From Xiphydria camelus (taxonomy: Eukaryota; Arthropoda; Insecta; Hymenoptera; Xiphydriidae): DNA of 64,000 nucleotides. Below are positions 45,541 through 56,611 of the stretch, one piece after another. Position 1 is the first letter of the stretch, and each line of letters begins with the position of its first letter. The notes under the pieces are model-generated. The model saw only the letters and a list, made by a program, of their open reading frames with translations. It ran no database searches and had not been told where the DNA came from. Where the stretch lies: the NCBI GenBank assembly GCA_963678675.1, contig OY783191.1, positions 23,435,368 to 23,499,367 of the forward strand, in the 5' to 3' direction. Position numbers and translations under genes: made by a program.

Positions 45541-46883
45541 GGGAGGTTCGGTAATTTTTTTTAATGAAAATCGATAGAGCTTGGGTCACAAAAACGTTAA
45601 CCGAAGTTGTAGCGCAAAATATTAAGAGTTAATCGTGCTATAAATATTTAAAAATCATGAATTGACGCGAGGCTAGAAAACGGGACCACGACACGACGCT
45701 ACGTTGCGTGACGTCAGTTGCCAGACACCCCCGCCACAACGTCCAAACTATGCTCGCAACGAGTAGATTTACCGTAGAAAACGCAACAGCCAGCAGTACG
45801 TATTAAGTAGTAGTGGCTTCAGCGCGGGTTTTAACGTCCCCACGGCCAAAAATCACATACACTTCGTTGTTGCTGTCCCGGAACTAACTATTTCTTATTT
45901 AGTAGACGCTGCAAAGCCCGTTTAGAAGGGACAGTGACCAGAAATCACTCTGTATCAAGCTACACACCACATGCTCATCTGGGCATCCGGTTGTAAAGTA
46001 TTGGAAACTTTTTAGCAAGGGTAGAGTTATAAATCTGTACCCTCTTACCTTTCCTTTGCGATAATAAATCATATTCTTAAACTTAGGATTATAAATATCT
46101 AACATCGAGCAGTTTTTGTTTATTTCAATACTCTCACTGAAGAAGTAATCGATTAAATTAATGTAGAAGTTTTCTTATCTATTATATAATTTGCTTTTGG
46201 GGAACACAACAATGGTCCAACATTTGTTGCTACGGATTAAGGAAAAACCACAAAAGAAGACCTCAATCAGACCAAGTAATCATTATCATTCAATCTTAAA
46301 TCTATGCTGATATATACATAGTTTGTAGATACAAATTACTCTTATATTCTAATAAGATTACATAAAAATTGATAGTATCGTGATTAACTTTATAAAAAAT
46401 TAATATTCAACAGTAATCTTCATCATATGATACGTTACGCAAATCTTTGATACGTGCACTTCGTCGAAGTTTGTTTACTTCAGAATCTTTTGAGGAATTT
46501 ACGTCAATCTTATTGTTTTTATCAACTTCATCTGTCTCAACAATAAGCCTTTCCTCAAATAGAAGCTTAGCCCTTTTCCCTTCTGACCATCGCTGATTCA
46601 CCCCGAAACATTTGCCGATCCAAGAGAGCCAGATAGTTAAATCACGTTCGCGCTATATGCCTGCACTGCTCCCCGGGAGAAGGCGGAGCTTGTGTCTGAC
46701 AGGTAACGTCAAACCAATAAGAAAACGTTCTCGTCCCTAACGTTATCGCCGGAGTTACAATGTGCAATTTGAAGTAGAAGATTTTATTTTTTTTGAAAAA
46801 TTCTTTCACGTACATGGTTACTTACACATGCATAATAATTTCCATAGAGAAATAACATAAAATATTTTTGGTCCGAACCTCCC
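45541..46883. mobile_element. 1.34-kb nested element, GGGAGGTTCGG ends
   Basis: GGGAGGTTCGG and its complement mark the ends. Further in, TGACGTCAGTTGCCAGACAC (about 45710) and its diverged complement (about 46700) extend the inverted similarity. Two minus-strand frames, 46407-46601 (RRSARIKDL) and 45899-46105 (YYRKGKVRGYRFI), are not recognised. TATA-like sequence flanks both sides. Confidence 0.5.
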
Positions 46884-47640
46884 TATTCCCAAGCATCACG
46901 CAGGGTAGACCGGGGCTAGTTGTCGCAAAATTCATGTTCGTTTTTTTTTCTCGCTTAATTTTAATATTTTAAGATAACCCTTTAAGTTAATCATATAAAG
47001 GGAGCTTAAAAAGGGAGCTTAAAAAAGTAAGTATGTAGAATTTAACGTATGTATAATATAATGCCATAAAATAAATTATCTCATTTCATTTACTGTTTAA
47101 TTGTGATTAAGATGTACCACCTGGTATTAACCGACTTGTCTATTTTAAAGTATATCTAACTAGAAATAGCTAATTACCCTTGTCGGGCCAGAATACGCCA
47201 GGTGTTAGGTTTTTCCAATCGGTCATTTACTGGATTCGACACTCCTACTTCTCTCGAGGCTGTTTATTCGTTCAGCTTTCTGACGGTGCTTTATTAGAGC
47301 GTGCACCAAAGGGAACGACTTGCCGAGCTCCACCCCGCATCTACCTTCCAAGAAAGCGCGAACTCGGACTATTTATCATGGGCACATTTGCCGAAATAAA
47401 CACTTTCCTCGAAGGCAGGATTAGCGGTACATGGGCGAAAGATTTCCGATCGGTACGCTATTAACCCGTACGTGCGTCTGGATGGCTTCATTTATGATAT
47501 GTCGACTCTGGAGGGTAACGGAGGACAAAGGGTGCTCATGCCCTCCCGCGAGTCTAGTGAAAGTGAGGAAAGGGTCGTAGGAGCCGTTGTGTTTGCCTAA
47601 ACATACCTGCCTTGGCATTGCTGCATACGCTGCAAAAGTA
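46884..47640. other. Spacer, nothing recognised
   Basis: No supported gene. Confidence 0.35.
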
Positions 47641-48074
47641 GCGCTTTGGTGTGAACATACTCGTATCTGCAACTTCTAGTCTCGACCTGCAACTTTTACA
47701 GGTAGCTGCAGCATAAAAACTGCGCATCTTGCGCTACCTTCGGCTGGTGTCTGAACACTGTACGCAACTTTTGCAGCCGCTGCAAGAAAACTGCGCAGCA
47801 AAAGTAGCTGTGTGTGGCACCACCTTTACTTCTTATGTAAACAAAGCATAATCGCGTCTAGGACTTGTTTGTTTTCGCTTCTTCAAGACTACGTTTTCAA
47901 CAACGTTAAGATAACAATGTTCAGAAAATAACGTTTTCTTATTTTTTAGTTATTTTATAACCGTCTAAAACAAATAAATTTTCATCCAGAATCAGTGTTG
48001 TTTTACTCGACATAGGTACGACAAATACATGGGCTACATACATAAAATAGTTCTCTAGGCCACCAAAAAACATA

Positions 48075-48419
48075 CCCCATCAAGAGACACGCTAGTGTCT
48101 CGCGGCATGTTCATTCAAGTCGTCAGAACGACGCCGCCAGCGCTGTCGCCGCCAGCGCTGTCGCCGCGAGCACCCGTGTATCTTTACAGGAAAAATGTCT
48201 GCCCCCTTCACCCCTCAATTTTAACATCGAATTTTCTCAATAAATATACGGTTATAACCAAAACTATGCTTAGTTACGCCATATAAATCGACTATTATCT
48301 ATCGATAGAGACCAGAATAAATGTTGTAAATTACATATTAACAGAGATTTTTCCTTAGCAACGCGAAGCCACGCCCCTCGCGCCTCAAAAGTCGAGAATC
48401 CAATTTCTCAGGCGATATA
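48075..48419. repeat. Segment B, left part
   Basis: Reverse-complement copy of about 12010-12330, sharing GCGGCATGTTCATTCAAGTC and TCTATCGATAGAGACCAGA. It has a local tandem repeat of GCCGCCAGCGCTGTC at 48131-48163. It is interrupted by the DD41D element and resumes at 50824. Confidence 0.7.
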
Positions 48420-48917
48420 CAGGGTGTTCATTTTAAAACTTACCACCCACGTTATCTGCGTAAAGAGACATATTTCTGAAAATCGCCGAGACACGTCAAC
48501 AAAATTATTGAGGGGGAACATTTTTTATAAAAATTCGACGCCCCCCCCCCCCAAAACCACCTGACTCCGGGGGCGGTAACCCCAATATTCTTAAATGGAA
48601 CAGGGGGTCGAGTGATACCAATTTTAAAGGGCTTTTAATTGTGTACATTTTGACGTCCTACTTTTCAAATTTGACGTTACCTTGCCCTTTTGAATGTTGA
48701 AATTCAAGATTTTAAATAATAATACTTTTTATTTTTCAAAAGAAAACTAAGAGTATATTTTCGTTGGCTAATTATTTTAATGAAACTAATAAATATTGTA
48801 CATTTACGTAATAACTAATTAACAAAAAAGTAAACAAATTAAATGTAAAAACTGAAACTTCTTTTGCAACAATAATTAGGACTAAAACATACGATGAACA
48901 CAAAATGTTCCTAATTA

Positions 48918-50006
48918 TTATTTAATGAACTGTTCGAAATGTTCACCATTGACTTCTAGACAATAATACAGGCGCTGTTCAAATTCTTGACGAACATTTT
49001 CAAATGTCTCTCTTGTTATAGCCCTACACGTAGCTGTAATACGATTTCGTAATTCTTCAATGTTTTGGGGAACGGTTTTATAAACTACCGACTTTAAATG
49101 GCCCCAAAGAAAAAAGTCGTTCGGACTAAGGTCAGGTGACCTTGCAGGCCATTCTATTGGCCCTCTTCTTCCTATCCACCTATCTGGAAATCTATTATTA
49201 AGCCAATCCCGGACAGGTCTGGCGTAGTGAGGAGGTGCACCGTCTTGCTGGAAGTGAAGGTACTCTTCATTAATTATTGGGTTACCATACTCGTCCCTCT
49301 GATTTTCGACTTCTTATGTTATAAGGGCATCAATTGCTTCTTCCAACATGTTTAGATAAATCTGCCCCGTCAGATTTTCATTTAAAAATAAAGGGCCTAT
49401 CACAGCATTGCCGAGAATTCCCGCCCAAACATTAATTTTCTGGGGGTACTGCGTATGACCCTCTCTAAAAATATGTGGGTTTTCATCACTCCAATAGCGG
49501 CAGTTGTGTTTATTAACAGTTCCGTTTAGAAAGAATGTGCATTCGTCTGAAAAGCAGATGCTTCGAACCAGATTTTGAGTTCTGTTAATAAACTGGGTCA
49601 ATTCTTCACAAAACTGAATCCTACGATCTGGATCGTCTTCATTTAATGCTTGTAAAATTTGAATCTTATATGGATGGAATTTGTGAAGCCGCGTTACCTT
49701 ATGGACTGCTCCAACAGATACACGAGTGACAGCAGAAACCTTTCTTACTGAAGTAGATGGATCCGCCGCGAAATGTCCCAAAACTTCAATTTGCGTTGCT
49801 TCGTCTAAAACCCTTGGACCAACACGTTTTAAGTTGGTTACCGCCCCGGTAGCTCTGAATTTTTGAATAAGTTGCATCACATAAACGTGTGATACATTTT
49901 TATCGGGGTGTCTCTCATTGAAAACAGTGGCAGTTGTCCGTGGAGATTCATTATTTGTACCATAAATAAACACAATTCCTATTCTTTCTTCTAAAGAGTA
50001 AACCAT
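48918..50006 (-). CDS. Tc1/mariner-type transposase, DD41D, one nonsense codon
   Basis: Starts at ATG 50006 and runs 362 codons to the stop at 48918-48920, with a single internal TAA at 49314-49316. The N-terminus holds two helix-turn-helix motifs (SPRTTATVFNERHPDKNVSH and DPSTSVRKVSAVTRVSVGAV). Catalytic residues: first Asp in CFSDECTFF, second in QQDGAPPHY, third in LSPNDFFLW; I count 41 residues between the second and third, the DD41D spacing known from rosa-type elements. KINVWAGILG and WPARSPDLSPND are typical of the superfamily. Apart from the nonsense codon (one base from CAA) I saw no frameshift. The last 47 codons lie in the left inverted arm and are duplicated at 50181-50322. As it stands the product would be truncated after two catalytic Asp regions' upstream part. 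Confidence 0.85.
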
Positions 50007-50180
50007 TGCTAGAGAAATTGTCTAAATCGAAAACGAATAACTGCAAGAACAGATACTATTTATGCTAAATCCAAAATTGGCAATGACTGATATTTGACTA
50101 AATGTCTAATTCGTTTTAAAATGTCATAATCCAAATAATGAGTCTCCACGGACAACTGACAAAAGCGTTCTCGAAACAAA

Positions 50181-50322
50181 TGAAGAATTACGAAATCGTA
50201 TTACAGCTACGTGTAGGGCTATAACAAGAGAGACATTTGAAAATGTTCGTCAAGAATTTGAACAGCGCCTGTATTACTGTCTAGAAGTCAATGGTGAACA
50301 CTTCGAACAGTTCATTAAATAA
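50181..50322 (+). pseudogene. Duplicated C-terminal end of the DD41D transposase
   Basis: The plus frame ends EVNGEHFEQFIK and a stop at 50320-50322, the same end as the main gene. It lies in the right inverted arm and has no upstream coding part. Confidence 0.8.
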
Positions 50323-50823
50323 TAATTAGGAACATTTTGTGTTCATCGTATGTTTTAGTCCTAATTATTGTTGCAAAAGAAGTTTCAGTTTTTACATTTA
50401 ATTAGTTTACTTTTTTGTTAATTAGTTATTACGTAAATGTACAATATTTATTAGTTTCATTAAAATAATTAGCCAACGAAAATATACTCTGTTTTCTTTT
50501 GAAAAATAAAAAGTATTATTTAAAATCTTGAATTTCAACATTCAAAAGGGCAAGGTAACGTCAAATTTGAAAAGTAGGACGTCAAAATGTACACAATTAA
50601 AAGCCCTTTAAAATGAGGTATCACTCGACCCCCTGTTCCATTTAAGAATATTGGGGTTACCGCCCCCGGAGTCAGGTGGTTTTTTTTTGGGGGGGGGGGG
50701 GCGTCGAATTTTCATAAAAAAATGTTCCCCCTCAATAATTTTATTGACGTGTCTCGGTGATTTTCAGAAATATGTCTCTTTACGCAGATAACGTGGGTGG
50801 TAAGTTTTAAAATGAACACCCTG

Positions 50824-52400
50824 TATATATATGTCAAAATCTCACAAAAATTCCGCCTGTCTTCGGCGATATTCGGCCATGATCGGAAATGTGTACACAG
50901 ATGCGGCCACACGCATACGCCATCAAATGTATGTGAGAGTGTGTGAGAGAATATATTCCTTGAATGTTTAGTTGTTTTTCAAAATTAATAAAATATTTCC
51001 ATTCGCGAAACGACTTCCCTCGAATTTGTTCGATCCTCGGACGCGCTCGTTAATAAAAAGTAAAAATTCAGTGTAATCGGAGTAGTGAATCTCAGTAGTG
51101 GTGAATGTGATAGCTTGATAATCGTTTGCATTTTTATCATATCGAGATGGTGAATGGATGCAGTTGTATTTTTCTCTAGTTGCCTGTGCATTAAGAGCAG
51201 GAAAGGAGACAGCAGTATCTCAGAAGAATTGCCATCAGATAAGTTTAATTGCCATCTGACAGCTTTAACCTCACTTTCAATGGAAGGACAATATCTTTGT
51301 GTTCGTTCTATTTTTTGTTTTCAGGGTCATGCGAGCACGGGAAAAATCGAAGGTTTTTCTTTTCATTGTCAGTCATCAATACAAGCCGTGGCAGAATAGG
51401 AGATGAAATGGAATTGGATGACAATAATCAAGTAATTACTTTATCACTATTTTTCTCTGTCGATATATTTCCTCTTTCGTACTATCATAAGTTCCAATTT
51501 ACACACCGACCTGTCAAATCTGAAGTGTACACGTACCTCACTTCTATTTCATCTCTTCTTCGTCTCCGGTGTAACGACGGTCAATGAGGCATTACTGATA
51601 CCGATTAGGCAGATAAGTGCTGAATAACGTAGTATAATACGAAAGAGCAAATATATCATTTTTAATAATTCTGTCATTATTAGAATAGAATTGATTAACT
51701 CAGATATAGTTTTTTAATTTCTACGCTCGAGTAAGTTTGGTATATTTTAAATAGTGAAATGCTGCATATGATTATGTAATTTACAATTTGTTACAGATCG
51801 TATGCAAACCCGAGGAGGTTTCTTTCGAACGAGGGATCATCCACTTGTTGTTCCAACAAGAACCAGTTGCATTCATTGCATTTGACAGGTCGGTATATAA
51901 ATTGGTTCTTAATTTTTACGCTGAGTAAGTTCGGTATATTTTAAAAGTGAAATGCTGCATATAATTGTGTAATTTACAATTTGTTACAGATCGTTTTCGA
52001 ACCGGAGGAGGTTTTTTTCCAACGAGGGATCATCCACTTGTTGTTCCAACCACAACCAGTTGCATTCATTGCATTTGACAGGTCGGTCTATAAATTGGTA
52101 GTATAATACGAAAGAGGAAATATATCATTTTTCTTAATTCTGTCATTATTAGAATTGGTTAACTTAGATTAATATAATCTTAGTTTCTACGTTTAGTTAG
52201 TTCAGTATATTTTAAATTGTTTGTGTTATTTACAATTTGTTACAGATCGTATGCGAACCCGAGGGGGTTTCTTTCGAACGAGGGATCTTCCACTTGTTGT
52301 TCCAAGAACCTGCTGCTTTGGTTCATTCGGCGACCTGGATCTGCTGTCTCGAGTGTATGGACGTATGTTGACGTGCGTCATTTTTATAAGTATAAGTCCC
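50824..52400. repeat. Segment B, right part
   Basis: Reverse-complement copy of 10539-12000. It contains partial minus-strand transposase fragments (about 51800-51880, 52010-52070, 52250-52370) each beginning after the acceptor-like TTTGTTACAG. Two of these units are tandem, as in A. Confidence 0.65.
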
Positions 52401-52503
52401 TAGCATAGTTAGTCTTTAGAGAGCGCTTGACGCTCTCGGGCAGCGCGCAGTGGACACTGGCCTGCTCGCGGGGGATTGGTGCGGCGGAGCGTCGAGCACG
52501 TCA

Positions 52504-54156
52504 CGTCGCACAGTGGTTCAGAACGCCGATTTAGCTTATCGAAATTCGTTATCGAAAAACTAAGGAACTTCTTGGTCAGTGAATTCTCATTACGTTTATA
52601 GTACGGTTATTTATCTATAAATTTAATGTTAATTCATAAAAAAATTAACATTTATTTATAAAAATAATTATTTATAGAATCATAAAAATTTTTATGAAAT
52701 AATTTGAATGTTAAAGTAATATTTGAATGAAAAAAAAGAAATAAATTTTATTCATTTATAAATTTACGCATTAGTAAATGAGTAAGCACCTCCTGAAGTT
52801 TGCTGTTTGTAGACTGCGGGCTCATGACGCAAAATTGTACTATTCTCATCATCCGGTAAGGTGTTTCTGTTACAAATTTGTACAAAATGGATCGTATGAC
52901 CCCAAGGTATGTAGATTTGTTGCAATAGTTACTTACATTAATAGTTTAGACTTGTTGCTTTGTGTGTTTTTCTATGTAAATAAGTTTGACATGAGATATA
53001 TTATTCGGCAGGTAACGGCAGGAGCTGTTTTGGCTTGCATGTGCTTCTACTACTCTTACTGTAATAGGTGCAATATAAACTAAAACCTGCTTTAACCTGC
53101 TTTTTTTTATTTTTAATTTCCAGTGGTTACGTCGCACGATAGACTGTCTTCCGCACATTGGTCTTACCGCTCAATCTCATCGCGATCGAATATATAATTT
53201 ATAATTACTATTAATATTAATAATATATATTAATAGTTTCGCCGAAATATATCGCTTCGCCGATGGCGAGATTAACTTTAAATTAGCGAGGTACTTCGAT
53301 CGCCATGAGATTGAGCGGTAATACCGATGTGCGAAAGACAGTCTATCGTGCGACGTAATCGAAGTACCTCGCTAATTTAAAGTTAATCTCGCCATCGGCG
53401 AAGCGATATGTTTCGGCGAAACTATTATTATATATTATTAATATTGATAGTAATTATAAATTATATATTCGATCGCGATGAGATTGAGCGGTAAGACCAA
53501 TGTGCGGAAGACAGTCTATCGTGCGACGTAACCACTGGAAATAAAAAATAAAAAAAAGCAGGTTAAAGCAGGTTTTAGTTTATGTTGCACCTATTACAGT
53601 AAGAGTAGTAGAAGCACATGCAAGCCAAAACAGCTCCTGCCGTTACCTGCCGAATAATATAGCTCATGTCAAACTTATTTACATAGAAAAACACACACAG
53701 CAACAAGTCTAAACTATTAATGTAAGCAACTATTGCAACAAATCTACATACCTTGGGGTCATACGATCCATTTTGTACAAATTTGCAACAGAAACACCTT
53801 ACCGGATGATGAGAATAGTACAATTTTGCATCATGAGCCCGCAGTCTACAAACAGCAAACTTCAGGAGGCGCTTACTCATTTACTAATGCGTAAATTTAT
53901 AAATGAATAAAATTTATTTCTTTTATTTCATTCAAATATTACTTTAACATTCAAATTATTTCATAAAAATTTTTATGATTCTATAAATAATTTTTTTTAT
54001 AAATAAAATTTAATTTTTTCTATGAATTAACATTAAATTTATAAATAAGTAACCCTACTATAAACGTAATAAGACTTCACTGACGAAGAAGTTCCTTAGT
54101 TTTTCGATAACGAATTTCGATAAGCTAAATCGGCGTTCTGAACTACTGTGCGTCGC
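52504..54156. repeat. 1.65-kb near-perfect palindrome
   Basis: Arms 52504-53300 and 53358-54156 match with few differences; the loop is 57 bp (53301-53357). A module of about 57 bp (GATGAGATTGAGCGGTAA to TCTATCGTGCGACGTA) occurs in the loop and once in each arm (53127-53183 inverted, 53476-53532 direct). Each arm carries a 101-codon frame starting MSKHLLKF or MSKRLLKF (52778-53083 plus, 53575-53880 minus) differing at only a few residues. I do not recognise the peptide and several GTAAG or GTATGT sequences inside it look like donors, so coding status is unclear. Confidence 0.75.
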
Positions 54157-54260
54157 GCCAATCAGGGAGACTGCCGCAAGTCGCCCCCACTCGACCGTTA
54201 CCGGCCAATAGGACCGATAACGGTCCCCTCCGCGTTAGGTATATAAGAGCGGGCATTTTG
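54150..54260 (+). promoter_or_regulatory. Promoter-like block: two CCAAT boxes and a TATA box
   Basis: CCAAT at 54158-54162 and 54205-54209 precede TATATAAG at 54240-54247. This is the usual order and spacing for a pol II promoter, with the GC-rich minisatellite 120 bp downstream. No transcript or gene can be shown; an LTR origin is possible. Confidence 0.4.
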
Positions 54261-54367
54261 AGCGTAGCGGGTATTCCGGCGTTGAGGGAGATGCCTGGAT
54301 CTTCCTCAGTCCTTCTTAGGATTCTTCCAATAGACGACTTGATTCGCATTTTGGTTCCCTTTTCTTT

Positions 54368-54795
54368 CTCCCCTTTTCCTTCCGCGGCGTTTTCACGCCT
54401 TTCCTTCGCCTCCTTCCGCGGCGTCTTCACGCCTTCCCCGACCGCGGCGCCTTCGCGCCTTCCTCCGCTTCCTTCCGCGGTGTTCTCACGCCTTTCCCTG
54501 ACCGCGGCGCCTTCGCGCCTTCCACCTTTTTCCTTCCGCGGCGTTTTCACGCCTTTCCTTCGTCTCCTGCCGCGGCGTTTTCACGCCTTCCCCGACCGCG
54601 GCGCCTTCGCGCCTTCCACCGCTTCCTTCCGCGGCGTTTTCACGCCTTCCCCGACCGCGGCGCCTTCGCGCTTTCCACCGCTTCCTTCTGCGGCGCCCTT
54701 GCGCCCTTCCCTCGACCGCGGTGCCTTCGCACCTTTTTCCCGACACGGCGCCTTCGCGCCTTTCCTTCCGCGGCCCCTTTGCGCCTTTCCCTTTT
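54368..54795 (+). repeat. GC-rich minisatellite of alternating half-units
   Basis: Two half-unit types alternate, CCGCGGCGTTTTCACGCC and CCGCGGCGCCTTCGCGCC, joined by short C/T-rich linkers; I count roughly 14 half-units. Both contain small inverted repeats. The open frames through it on both strands, low in complexity (PSRLPP, GRREGAAV), are by-products of the repeat and are not called as genes. Confidence 0.8.
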
Positions 54796-54859
54796 AAGTT
54801 CCCCGCACGCGTGTCAATTTCACTTTAAATTGATGAATATCCTTTAATATCCTCCGAAC

Positions 54860-54990
54860 CGTAGACTTGCTAACCTCTGATTCTAACCTTTCTTGCCATA
54901 GCCCGAATATTCGTTCGAGGGTTATTCCTTACTCTTTCTAGCAGAGAGAGCATCGATATTTTGCTGCATCTATATTCTTCTGGAACTTCC
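54860..54990 (-). pseudogene. Tc1/mariner-type transposase fragment, inverted copy
   Basis: Minus-strand relative of 27048-27170, running from the CAGAAGAATA start block through the helix-turn-helix, with several substitutions. It ends at the palindrome 54992-55952, which carries a short copy of the same start block on its other side (55953-56000). Confidence 0.6.
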
Positions 54991-54991
54991 T

Positions 54992-55952
54992 AAAATAATT
55001 ATAAAAACCCTATATAATTCAGCCCGAACAAGTACAATCTTATCGGACTATACCTTATCGGGGAGATTTTTCGACATAATGATTCCGAAACGTTTTTATC
55101 GAGAAGTATATATTTCTAACATACGGTAATGTTACAGAACAGTTACTTGCAAGAACGTGCTTTATGGGGTGCAAATGATGATATTTTGTAATCCATCGTT
55201 ACACCAGAGGCGAAGAAGAGATGAAATAGAAGTGAGTTACATGTACACTTCATGTTTGACAGGTCGGTATATAAATTGAAACTTGTGATTGTATAATACG
55301 AAAGAGGAAAAACTTATATCGATAAAGAAAAAAAAAATAAAGTAGTTACTCTATTATTGTAATCCAATTCCATTATATCCCTTATTTTTCTGCCACAACT
55401 TTGATTGTTGATAGTGGATGGATCAACCAATAAATTTGATTTGTCTTCGCTATCAGCAATTAAAGTCATGGCAGAAAAATAAGGTATACAATGTTATTGG
55501 ATTACAATAATGGAGTAACTACTGTATTATTTTTTCTTTATCGATATAAGTTTTTCCTCTTTCATATTATACTATCACAAGTTTCAATTTATATACCGAC
55601 CTGTCAAACGTGAAGTGTACATGTATGTACCTCACTTCTATTTCATCTCTTCTTTGCCTTTGGTGTAACGATGGAAATTACAAAATATCATCATTTACAC
55701 CCCGCAAAGCACGTTTTTGCAAGCAACTTTTCTGTAACATTCCTGCGATATTTTACAATATTCGTGAACATTACCGTATGTTAGAAACATTCCTTTACTC
55801 ATAATATATATTTCTCGATAAATTCGCGAATGTTGCAAAACAGCATAGAAGCATTTCGGAATCATTACGTTGAAAGATCTCCTCAATAAGGTACAGGTCG
55901 ATAAGATTGTACTTGTTAGGGCTGAGTTATATATATATAGGGTTTTTTTTAT
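54992..55952. mobile_element. About 1-kb palindromic fold-back, copy 2
   Basis: Second copy of 26070-27024, same end motif. Here the flanking transposase start block appears on both sides in inverse orientation, so the palindromy extends beyond the element by about 45 bp. Confidence 0.7.
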
Positions 55953-56611
55953 CCCAGAAGAATATAGGTGCAGCAAAATATCGATGCTGTGCTGGAAATT
56001 TATTTACGTGTAAGGGGGGGGGGGGGGCGAAATTTCAGCGGTGCATGCAAAAGGATTTCTTGAAACTATTCCAACGTCTCGAGTTAATATGTAACAACAT
56101 ATGTACTGTTATAAGTGGTACCTTTACATGTGATTAAACAATTCGTCACGGTTATTGGAAGAATATACTTAGGGCCGGTTTTACCAACAGGTATAAACGT
56201 GGTATAGCGCAATACTGAGAATAACCATAAGGCTTATTGCTGATTATATTCTCAGTATAGCGCTATACCGCGTTTATACCTTGTTGGTAAAACCGGCCCT
56301 TAGAGTTAAAGGTAAAATGTCTACATGGATTTCTGTAGACGACCAAAATATAAGAAGAATCCGATGGCCTGTAAATTCGAAAGCGGTATGTTTTATTTCT
56401 CCAAAATACTAAGGCAAAGTGAAAAATATAAGGGCACTCTAGTTTATAAATCCCTTTCAAAATATCACGAAAATAAATCAAAAGTAACGTGGTTATAATT
56501 AATTAGCTCGTATGGGTATAAAATGTGAGACTTTAACTTTGTGGTAATAAAAAGCTATTTTCCTACATGTACGTATTCTCCTCATGAATAAATTCCAAAA
56601 AGTAGTGAAAT
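55953..56611. repeat. Repeat unit E, inverted copy
   Basis: Reverse complement of 4730-5110 and 7480-7600, with a run of 14 G at about 56010 and the MITE at 56172-56299 inserted. Confidence 0.6.
56172..56299. mobile_element. 128-bp PIF/Harbinger-type MITE, TTA duplication
   Basis: Ends GGGCCGGTTTTACCAACA are inverted and the arms continue through GGTATAGCGC and ATACTGAGAATA to a small loop. TTA at 56169-56171 and 56300-56302 flanks it. The paralogue near 5040-5050 has the undisturbed site with a single TTA. GGG ends and TTA duplication fit PIF/Harbinger. Confidence 0.75.

Larger units (their letters stand above)
45244..47825. mobile_element. Inverted-end element interrupted by nested sequence
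   Basis: GGTGGTGTCAGAGACGGCTA at 45246 and the complement of GGTGGTGCCACACACAGCTA at 47825 face each other; both continue with CTTTTGCTGCGCAG and are rich in GCTGCGCAACTT-type motifs for about 200 bp (to about 45440 and from about 47640). The 2.2 kb between includes the element at 45541-46883. Confidence 0.55.
48420..50823 (-). mobile_element. DD41D Tc1/mariner-type transposon with 640-bp inverted repeats
   Basis: The ends CAGGGTGTTCATTTTAAAAC face each other between TA at 48418-48419 and 50824-50825. Arms are 48420-49060 and 50181-50823, about 642 bp each and nearly identical except for the G/C homopolymer length. Segment A lacks the element, showing CGATATATATATGTC instead, which fixes the ends apart from the TA repeat count. 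It is the youngest-looking transposon in the window. Confidence 0.85.

Noticed and set aside
54258..54797. 179-codon open frame through the GC-rich array
   Set aside because: The frame exists because the minisatellite lacks stops; open frames also occur on the other strand.
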